Assembly: GCA_011176555.1 (NCBI GenBank) | Contig: DUEF01000037.1 | Span: 1 to 10,266, forward strand | Source of the DNA: Caldilineae bacterium | GTDB lineage: Bacteria; Chloroflexota; Anaerolineae; J102 | Direction: 5' to 3' | Length of the DNA stretch: 10,266 nucleotides | Part shown: positions 1-7,283 of the stretch, piece by piece | How positions within the stretch are numbered: the first letter of the stretch is position 1 | How the letters are laid out: each line of letters begins with the position of its first letter | Program-made: the position numbers and the translations under genes | Notes under the pieces: generated by a model | Told to the model about the DNA's origin: nothing | Seen by the model: the letters and a program-made list of their open reading frames with translations, nothing else | Databases searched by the model: none

Positions 1-857
1 AGCCCGTAACCTTCCTCGCCGTAAGCCAGTTCCGGCGGCACGACCAGTTGGCGCACGCCTCCCACCTTCATACCGGCCACGCCTTCCTCCAGGCCAGGGA
101 TGACCTGATGCGCGCCCAGGACGAAGTTGAACGGTCGGCCCCGATCCAGGGTGCTATCGACCACCTCGCCATCTTCTCGCCAGAGCGTGTAATGCACACT
201 GGCCAGTTCGCCCGGCTTGATTTCCGGGCCATCTCCGACTTCGAGATCAACCATCTTCAGGCCGCTATCCGTCACCACGTAATCCGTTGCTTTGATGTCA
301 TCGTACGCGTCTTTGGAACTGATGGCCACCAATTTCACTTCGTAGATGAACGGTTCGTCGGGTGCTTTCGCGGCATCGTCGATCAGCAATTCGGGCGGGA
401 TGATGAACCGAGCGCGGCCGCCGATGCGCATCAGTTGGATCGCCTCGTTCCAGTCATCGAAGGTCGTCTCTTCGCCCAGCGTGTACATGATCGGCTCGCC
501 GCGGTCGTAGGAGCTATCGAAGACCGTGCCATCCGCCAACATGCCGGTGTAATGCAGCACCACCACATCGTGTTCGTGTGGGGAAGGGCCTTTGCCTGAC
601 TCCAGCTCGATGTACTGAACCCCACTGGCGGTTGTGATCCCGACCTCTGGCTCCGGCTGTGCGGTGGGCGCGGGGGTCGCCGTCGGTGGGGCTTGTTCAA
701 CGGTGGGTTCGACAAGGGCGGTGGGACCAGCAGGCTGGGGGGTGACAGGGGCGGTTTCAGGCGCTGCGGGAGAGCACGATGCCAGGAACACCATCGTTGT
801 CGTAGCGATCGCAACCAGCGCCGCCAGGCGTCGAGATTTTGTGGTCAAAAGGGACAT
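1..857 (-). CDS. Lipoprotein with two tandem FKBP-type peptidyl-prolyl isomerase domains (C-terminus cut by window edge)
   Basis: Predicted extracytoplasmic foldase catalysing cis-trans isomerisation of Xaa-Pro bonds. The visible 285 residues start at ATG 857, preceded by AGGTGG with an 8-base spacer. Residues 1-28 form a lipoprotein signal: positive K7, R9, R10, a hydrophobic core, and lipobox LASC with the lipidated Cys at 28. Residues 29-72 are a Pro/Ala/Thr-rich linker. FKBP domain 1 (about 79-180) has VVLHYTGMLADGTVFDSSYD and a FIIPPEL strand, but its central loop reads FDDWNEAI instead of the usual VIPGW. FKBP domain 2 (about 199 to the edge) has VHYT, FVLGAHQVIPGLEEGVAGMK and PPELAYGEEGYG; the usual Trp of the active-site floor is Leu (PGLEEG). 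Only the last strand or so of domain 2 is missing. It is divergent from the multiheme cytochrome, so a role in folding exported proteins is plausible but inferred. The FKBP family call is firm; catalytic competence of each domain is not. Confidence 0.93.
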   Translation of the reverse strand, partial: MSLLTTKSRRLAALVAIATTTMVFLASCSPAAPETAPVTPQPAGPTALVEPTVEQAPPTATPAPTAQPEPEVGITTASGVQYIELESGKGPSPHEHDVVVLHYTGMLADGTVFDSSYDRGEPIMYTLGEETTFDDWNEAIQLMRIGGRARFIIPPELLIDDAAKAPDEPFIYEVKLVAISSKDAYDDIKATDYVVTDSGLKMVDLEVGDGPEIKPGELASVHYTLWREDGEVVDSTLDRGRPFNFVLGAHQVIPGLEEGVAGMKVGGVRQLVVPPELAYGEEGYG

Positions 858-947
858 CGAGGGAGCCACCTGAAGAGAATTTTCATGTGATGGCGGGCAT
901 ATTGTCCGCGAAGATAGGGGAAAAAATCTGCACCAGCATGAGCGTGA

Positions 948-976
948 ATCATAATCCAGATGCTGACATAGACCAA
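948..976 (-). promoter_or_regulatory. Sigma-70-like promoter for the FKBP lipoprotein gene
   Basis: On the minus strand, TTGGTC (976-971) is followed by a 17-base spacer and TATGAT (953-948), which matches the -10 consensus at five of six positions. Transcription would start near 941 and give a leader of about 84 bases before ATG 857. Seen by eye only. Confidence 0.5.
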
Positions 977-997
977 GATTAGCAGGAAAGTGTTTTC

Positions 998-1060
998 AAT
1001 TCAAGTGAATTCGCAAAAAATCATCCTTAAGGTGGATGCGGAATCATCCCCAGGGGTGAT
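998..1060 (+). promoter_or_regulatory. Row of three dyad elements, candidate operators upstream of the cytochrome promoter
   Basis: Element one is the perfect dyad AATTCA-AG-TGAATT at 998-1011. Elements two and three are related to each other: TCATCCTTAAGGTGGAT at 1021-1037 and TCATCCCCAGGGGTGAT at 1044-1060, with 12 of 17 positions identical and each an imperfect dyad of the form ATCC..GGTGAT. Their starts are 23 bases apart, about two helical turns, and the centre of element one lies about 24.5 bases before that of element two. Element three abuts the likely -35 position, as expected for an activator or a repressor of the cytochrome promoter. The regulator is unknown. Confidence 0.4.
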
Positions 1061-1087
1061 TCAGGAACGATGCTCTTGGTTTATACT
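1060..1087 (+). promoter_or_regulatory. Candidate promoter of the multiheme cytochrome gene
   Basis: TATACT at 1082-1087 is a good -10 hexamer. The -35 match at the right distance is poor (TTCAGG, 1060-1065, 16-base spacer), which fits a promoter needing an activator bound to the adjacent dyads. Predicted start is near 1094, leaving a leader of about 230 bases. Confidence 0.4.
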
Positions 1088-1324
1088 TTAATAATCGGTT
1101 AATGTTTCTTTCATTTTTCAGGATCAAGGTTGGCATGATGCACGCTTCCAAAAATCGATGTCGAGTTTGGGAGAGGAATGCTCGCAATCGACGGGGGGTT
1201 GTGAATGCGAACTTGATCCGTTCCCTTGTTACACGACATAAGGAGGCGTTTATCGAACCAATTCCACCTACCAACGCCAAACCACCGTTTGTTCACGATT
1301 ACGTGAAAAGTGAGGTATGAGGAG

Positions 1325-4003
<2,679 letters not shown>

Positions 4004-4024
4004 CCACCGTTTGACAAGCATACC

Positions 4025-4074
4025 AATCCCCGACCTGCGGCCCCCTCTCCGCCCGGGTCGGGGATTTGCTTTTT
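4025..4074 (+). terminator. Rho-independent terminator after the cytochrome gene
   Basis: A perfect 11-base stem, AATCCCCGACC (4025-4035) with GGTCGGGGATT (4056-4066), encloses a 20-base loop that contains a further GCGG/CCGC pairing. It is followed by TGCTTTTT. It begins 21 bases after the stop codon. Confidence 0.88.
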
Positions 4075-4085
4075 CAAGAATTAGA

Positions 4086-4146
4086 GATTAAAGATTAAAG
4101 AAGTTCTTCTCAATGCAACTTAATCTTTGATCCTTGATCTTTGATC
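4086..4146. repeat. Inverted array of heptanucleotides
   Basis: Two copies of GATTAAA (4086-4099) face four inverted copies at 4119-4146 (CTTAATC, TTTGATC, CTTGATC, TTTGATC; reverse complement GATYAAR). They can pair as a stem of about 14 bases around a central stretch that includes the small palindrome AGAAGTTCTTCT. It lies in the leader of the TPR gene, just after the cytochrome terminator. It may be a dispersed repeat of the genome, or a leader hairpin. Confidence 0.6.
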
Positions 4147-4181
4147 CCCCACCATTTTCCCAAAAGGCGTCAACACCAACC

Positions 4182-4997
4182 GTGACTACTGAACCAAAAC
4201 GATCCAACAAACAAGCGCTATTCTGGGGCGTCATCATCGGCGGCGGCGTGTTTCTCCTGGTCTTACTCGTCGGTTTTGGCGTGACGACGTTTCAGAAAAG
4301 CGAGCAGGTCGGCCAGCAACAGACCTCTGATAACCAACAATCCCTTGTCCTGGAAGCGGCGGCCAAGGATCAGATTGATTTGGGGAATTACGAATCGGCG
4401 ATCTCGATCCTGACTGAAGTGATCGAGCAGACAACCGAACGCAGTGAACCCTACTACTACCGGGCGGTCGCGTATTCAGCGCTGGGCCAATATGAAGAGT
4501 CTGTTTCCGATTTCGACGCCGCCATCGAGATCAATCCCCATTGGTCGTTGCCCCTGGCCGGTCGTGGTTCCGCGCACGTGGCGCTAGGGGAACTGGACGC
4601 GGCCATTGATGATTTTTCCAAGGCCATCAATCTGGAACCCGACCAGGCGATGCTGTACTCCAACCGGGGGCAGGCCTATCACCAACTCGGCAAACTGGCC
4701 CAGGCGCGGGACGATTACAACCTGGCGTTGGATTTGAACCCGGGCATGGTGGCGGCTCGCTTCAACCGGGGCGTGTTGCTCTACGCGCTGGGCAAGACCG
4801 ATATGGCCATCGAAGACTTCACCCGCGCCATTGCCAGCGACCCTCACAACGCCCCGCCTTACTTCAATCGCGGCATGATTTACGTCGAACTGGGGCAAAT
4901 CGAAGAGGCCCGCGCCGACTTGAAGCAATTCATCGAACTCACGGATGACGCCGAGTGGAAAGCGCTGGCGTTGGATGCGTTGGCTGATTTGGAGTAG
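4182..4997 (+). CDS. Membrane-anchored six-TPR repeat protein
   Basis: Protein-protein interaction scaffold of 271 residues; no enzymatic domain. The chosen start is GTG 4182, with AAAAGG at 4162-4167 (a rather long 14-base spacer). The frame remains open upstream to a TTG at 4134, but that lies inside the heptanucleotide repeat and is less likely. Residues 1-11 are charged (EPKR, NK) and residues about 12-36 form one membrane helix rich in Gly, Val and Leu. After a Gln/Ser-rich linker, six consecutive 34-residue TPR units fill about 55-255, with the typical pattern such as YSNRGQAYHQLGKLAQARDD and closing positions INPH, LEPD, LNPG, SDPH. Since the helix is preceded by positive charges, the TPR domain probably lies outside the cytoplasm. 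It follows the cytochrome on the same strand but behind a terminator, so co-transcription is doubtful. Its partner is unknown. Confidence 0.88.
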   Translation: MTTEPKRSNKQALFWGVIIGGGVFLLVLLVGFGVTTFQKSEQVGQQQTSDNQQSLVLEAAAKDQIDLGNYESAISILTEVIEQTTERSEPYYYRAVAYSALGQYEESVSDFDAAIEINPHWSLPLAGRGSAHVALGELDAAIDDFSKAINLEPDQAMLYSNRGQAYHQLGKLAQARDDYNLALDLNPGMVAARFNRGVLLYALGKTDMAIEDFTRAIASDPHNAPPYFNRGMIYVELGQIEEARADLKQFIELTDDAEWKALALDALADLE

Positions 4998-5094
4998 CCC
5001 CTCCTCGTACTCACTCGCACAGTGTTGTGTGCCCCCGACCTTGCCACCAGTTCCGGCCAGCCGCCCGGAACAGCAGCCAGGGGGCGGGTTGACA

Positions 5095-5368
5095 GCGAAA
5101 AGGCGGGAGCACCGCCGCGGCTTGGCCAGCGGGCGGACTGTTTTTACCAAATGCGTCCAGGCGAATCCGAAGCGACAGCCATGCGGCGGGTGACGCGCAA
5201 AACCGCTGGAACGTGTGCAAGACCCGCCGAATGGCTTTCGCTCGGGGTTCGGCTGGACGCGTCAGCAGCACGGCCCCTGATCGTCGAAGCGCCCCGCGCG
5301 CCTGCGCATCATGCACCAGCGCGGGTGCGGGCGCGAAAGCCGGGAGCGCCAGCCGCGGCTTGGTCATC
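5095..5368. repeat. GC-rich block bounded by imperfect direct repeats
   Basis: A 36-base segment at 5095-5130 (starting GCGAAAAGGCGGGAGCACCG) recurs in altered form at 5333-5368 (starting GCGAAAGCCGGGAGCGCCAG), 238 bases apart. Both end in a GCCGCGGCTTGG core. Between them lies the large stem at 5153-5260. It could be a small non-autonomous mobile element, a structured RNA or a decayed gene; the sequence alone does not decide. Confidence 0.5.
5153..5260. repeat. 39-base imperfect inverted repeat (cruciform-capable)
   Basis: The left arm 5153-5191 (GCGTCCAGGCGAATCCGAAG...) and right arm 5222-5260 (...GGGTTCGGCTGGACGC) are complementary at 33 of 39 positions by my count, with a 30-base loop at 5192-5221. 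Mismatches are scattered. There is no T-run on either side, so it is not a standard terminator. Confidence 0.7.
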
Positions 5369-5478
5369 TGTCAAGAAGCGCTAACGCCAAAATTGTGACG
5401 ATGACGGGTATTACCAGCAACATTGTAAGCGAAACCAACCTGAATTACTAACAAGATACTTAAACGAACCAAGATCAG

Positions 5479-5624
5479 TACACTGTAAACTAACTAACTT
5501 AACACTGTCTTTGCGAGCAGAGCGAAGCAATCGCCAAATTACTTAGGCGTACTCTGCGAAGTTGGGGATTGTTTCGTCGCAAAAAACGCTCCTCACAATG
5601 ACACAGAACTTAGTTTACGATGTA
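5479..5624. repeat. 146-base palindromic (REP/MITE-like) element
   Basis: The outer arms TACACTGTAAACTAA (5479-5493) and TTAGTTTACGATGTA (5610-5624) are complementary at 13 of 15 positions. Further in, the TTGCGAGCAGAGCGAAGCAA type sequence at 5511 onward faces GATTGTTTCGTCGC and CGCTCCTCACAATGAC near 5566-5602. From general knowledge, the GCGAGGAGCGAAGC..AAGCAATC motif recurs as a dispersed palindrome in many bacterial genomes. No open frame lies inside. The right arm supplies the final codons and the stop of the broken hepT gene, so the element probably inserted there. Confidence 0.65.
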
Positions 5625-5877
5625 ATAACCGGCTTCGTCCAAAAACTGAAACAAATCTCGCTGCGCCTGAGGCTGGCCAAGGCTGTAGACTGAAACGATA
5701 TGGCTGGCGATATCCGTGCAGCCTTCGATTGCCGCCTGGAAGGCTCTCTGTTGCGAGTTGAGCGGTGAAGTCACGCCGAAACGTCTGTATCGTAAGAGAC
5801 TGAAGCCTCTCTAACTCGTTGATGTACTGCTCTAACTTGCGAATACGTGTTCTGATTCTCTGCTCGTTCAGTTTCAT
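5610..5877 (-). pseudogene. hepT: HEPN (HepT/DUF86-type) toxin gene, frameshifted and truncated
   Basis: HEPN toxins of MNT/HEPN pairs are RNases whose catalytic R-x4-6-H lies in the C-terminal half. ATG 5877 has GGGAG at 5889-5885 with a 7-base spacer. The first frame gives MKLNEQRIRTRIRKLEQYIN and then LTIQTFRRDF. Near 5765-5775 the similarity moves to the +1 frame, as if one base were inserted. It continues QQRAFQAAIEGCTDIASHIV and LGQPQAQRDLFQFLDEAGYY, a clear match in pattern to the EACIDIA-HI and LG-P segments of HepT proteins. It stops at TAA 5612-5610 inside the arm of the palindromic element. The total span corresponds to about 88 residues, against roughly 130-145 for the family, so the catalytic Arg/His region is absent. 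I looked for the missing part beyond 5479 and did not find it. It was probably co-transcribed with the upstream nucleotidyltransferase, whose 3' end it overlaps by 107 bases. Confidence 0.75.
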
Positions 5878-6280
5878 GGCGCTGCTCCCATTGTCGGCGT
5901 GTGAACGCCTCCCAGTCCTGCTCGATGAGCGTATCAAGATCCCATTTGCGGCGACGCACCCAGGATTCATACTCGGCGTTCTGAGCCACATTGCGCGTCC
6001 AAAGGCGGCGGCCTTTGGTGATCACCTCGAATTGGAAGGCGATGGGCGCCAGGTTCAGAACACTGAGATCCACCCACTCCGGCCATTGCGATGACCACCG
6101 ATCTTCCAGCCGCCACAACTTCTGTTTTTCGATGCCTTGACGCGCGACAACAGCGACATCGATATCGCTCAGGGCGTCGGTTCGACCGGATACTGATGAT
6201 CCGAACAGATAAACAGCCTCGATGTCTTCCTGGTTTTTCGTCCAGGTGACCAACTGGTCCACAAACGTGTTAGAAATCAT
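5771..6280 (-). CDS. mntA: MNT-type nucleotidyltransferase (MntA antitoxin of an MNT/HEPN pair)
   Basis: A minimal nucleotidyltransferase of 169 residues. Known members of this type AMPylate a tyrosine of the partner HEPN toxin to neutralise it. The start MISNTFVDQL (ATG 6280) is the first one giving a complete domain. The GSx10DxD metal motif is intact: G27, S28, D39 and D41 within VYLFGSSVSGRTDALSDIDV. The third acidic residue is probably D71 in WVDLSVLN, and ITKGRRLW closes the fold. Residues about 103-140 are Trp- and Arg-rich helix. The last 30 or so residues lie over the beginning of hepT in another frame, make the protein longer than usual, and may have arisen by loss of an earlier stop. 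It has no Shine-Dalgarno sequence; an extended -10 sits just upstream. Its toxin partner is broken, so the protein is either an orphan antitoxin or acts on another target. Confidence 0.85.
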   Translation of the reverse strand: MISNTFVDQLVTWTKNQEDIEAVYLFGSSVSGRTDALSDIDVAVVARQGIEKQKLWRLEDRWSSQWPEWVDLSVLNLAPIAFQFEVITKGRRLWTRNVAQNAEYESWVRRRKWDLDTLIEQDWEAFTRRQWEQRHETERAENQNTYSQVRAVHQRVREASVSYDTDVSA

Positions 6281-6287
6281 CGATAAC

Positions 6288-6296
6288 AGTATACCA
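6288..6296 (-). promoter_or_regulatory. Extended -10 promoter giving a near-leaderless mntA transcript
   Basis: On the minus strand TGGTATACT (6296-6288) has the TGn extension and five of six -10 positions. The expected start is about 6281-6280, at the ATG itself. The gap from the SDR stop codon is only 44 bases, so readthrough from the SDR gene is also possible. Confidence 0.4.
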
Positions 6297-6324
6297 TTTT
6301 TGCGTAGCAGAAGCACGACGCCCT

Positions 6325-7185
6325 TTACTTTGGCATCAGCGCCCCGGAAAGTTCGCGGCCGCCGGTGACGTTGAAGGCCTGGCCGGTGATGAAGCTGGCT
6401 TCGCCAGAAGCGAGATACGCGACCAGTCCCGCCACATCGTCGGGGACGCCCAGCCGGCCCACCGGGATCTGGGCCACGGCGTCGGCGTTGACATCGTCGT
6501 AGGCGCGGCCCCGCACCAGCGATTCCAGTTGCAGGCCCCACTGCTTGAACGATGTGTCGATGTCGCCGGGGAGGATGGCGTTGGCGGTGATGCCCATGCC
6601 CGCCACTTCCTGCGCCAACGATTGCGTGAGCGCGATGACAGCGGCCTTGCTGGCGGCGTAGGCCGACATGAAGGGCTTGGGACGGATGGCGGCCAGCGAG
6701 GCCATGTTGATGATGCGTCCGTCGCCATGTTGGCTCGCCGTCTGCATCAGCAGCGGCAGCGCCACCTGACAGCAGAGGAACGCGCCCGTGGCGTTGACTT
6801 CCAGGGTCTTGCGCCAGGCCTCCTCCTGCATCTGCACCACGGGCGAGGGGCCGAACACCACCCCGGCGTTGTTCACGAGGATATCCAGGCGACCGAAAGC
6901 GTCCCGGGTTTGCTCGATCATCGCCTCCACCGCGGCCCGGTCGGTCACATCCACCTTGACCGCCAGCGTGCTCACCCCGACCGCCTCGATCATCCCGGCC
7001 ACTTCCTGTAACTCCTGCCACTGGCCTGCACCCGGATTGGCCAGGTGAGCCGGCGGCGGCGCGCATAAATCGCCCACGACGATGTTTGCGCCCGCCCTGG
7101 CCAGCCTCATGCCGATGGCCGCACCGATGCCGTTTTTCCGCCCCGCGCCGGTGATGATGGCGACTTTATTTTCAAGATTATTCAT
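6325..7185 (-). CDS. Short-chain dehydrogenase/reductase (classical SDR, probably NAD-preferring)
   Basis: An NAD(P)-dependent oxidoreductase of 286 residues acting on an unknown alcohol or ketone. ATG 7185 is preceded by GGAG with a 7-base spacer. The cofactor loop TGAGRKNGIG (12-21) is two residues longer than the usual TGxxxGxG. D39 at the end of the second strand (VVGDLC) favours NAD(H) over NADP(H). D79 lies in VDVT, NNAG is at 105-108 and N131 in LEVNATGAF. The catalytic residues are S163 (NMAS), Y176 and K180 (YAASK). The C-terminus has the usual ITGQAFNVTGG. About twenty extra residues (41-60, APPPAHLANPGAG region) follow the second strand. The gene lies 98 bases downstream of the ThDP enzyme on the same strand, with a long inverted repeat between them; the two may act in one pathway. 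Confidence 0.93.
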   Translation of the reverse strand: MNNLENKVAIITGAGRKNGIGAAIGMRLARAGANIVVGDLCAPPPAHLANPGAGQWQELQEVAGMIEAVGVSTLAVKVDVTDRAAVEAMIEQTRDAFGRLDILVNNAGVVFGPSPVVQMQEEAWRKTLEVNATGAFLCCQVALPLLMQTASQHGDGRIINMASLAAIRPKPFMSAYAASKAAVIALTQSLAQEVAGMGITANAILPGDIDTSFKQWGLQLESLVRGRAYDDVNADAVAQIPVGRLGVPDDVAGLVAYLASGEASFITGQAFNVTGGRELSGALMPK

Positions 7186-7213
7186 CGTGCATCTCCAAAG
7201 AGTATCCCGATTT

Positions 7214-7278
7214 GACCTCCGGGAGGTGGCCGCCGAATTTTCAGAAAATAGAATAGGCCTGGCCACCTCCCGGAGGTC
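7214..7278. repeat. Perfect 18-base inverted repeat between ThDP enzyme and SDR genes
   Basis: GACCTCCGGGAGGTGGCC (7214-7231) and its exact reverse complement (7261-7278) enclose a 29-base AT-rich loop containing ATTTTCAGAAAAT. Each arm is itself nearly palindromic (ACCTCCGGGAGGT). No T-run follows on the transcribed strand, so it is not a standard terminator. It may be an attenuator, an mRNA-stabilising hairpin or a dispersed repeat. Confidence 0.85.
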
Positions 7279-7283
7279 TATTG

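Larger units (their letters stand above)
858..1324. other. Divergent intergenic region between FKBP lipoprotein and multiheme cytochrome
   Basis: This 467-base stretch is richer in A and T than its flanks. It holds a minus-strand promoter (948-976), three dyad elements (998-1011, 1021-1037, 1044-1060) and a plus-strand promoter (about 1060-1087). Some 230 bases of apparent 5' leader for the cytochrome gene follow. The leader contains a Shine-Dalgarno-like AAGGAGG at 1240-1246 with no start codon at a suitable distance, and a 72-codon open frame (1102-1320) that I do not regard as a gene. I see no riboswitch that I can name. Confidence 0.6.
4998..5609. other. Gene-free stretch: GC-rich repeat block followed by AT-richer DNA and a palindromic element
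   Basis: From 4998 to about 5390 the DNA is very GC-rich and full of inverted and direct repeats, including a small GTTCCGG/CCGGAAC hairpin at 5050-5071. Frames of 60-120 codons on both strands look compositional, without recognisable domains or good ribosome sites. From about 5390 to 5478 the DNA is AT-richer and I see nothing in it. From 5479 the palindromic element runs into the broken hepT gene. Confidence 0.6.

Noticed and set aside
1240..1246. Strong Shine-Dalgarno-like AAGGAGG in the cytochrome leader
   Set aside because: No ATG, GTG or TTG follows at a workable distance in an extended frame; probably chance.
1102..1320. 72-codon open frame in the cytochrome leader, ending just before the cytochrome start
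   Set aside because: No ribosome site before its ATG, no recognisable domain, and a composition not resembling a protein-coding gene here; a leader peptide is possible but unsupported.
4134..4181. Upstream TTG start for the TPR protein
   Set aside because: It falls within the heptanucleotide repeat and adds a Pro-rich, repeat-derived N-terminus before the positive residues and membrane helix.
5011..5367. 118-codon minus-strand frame and overlapping plus-strand frames in the GC-rich block
   Set aside because: Ala/Pro/Arg-rich composition, no domain, no ribosome site; the underlying DNA is an inverted and direct repeat.
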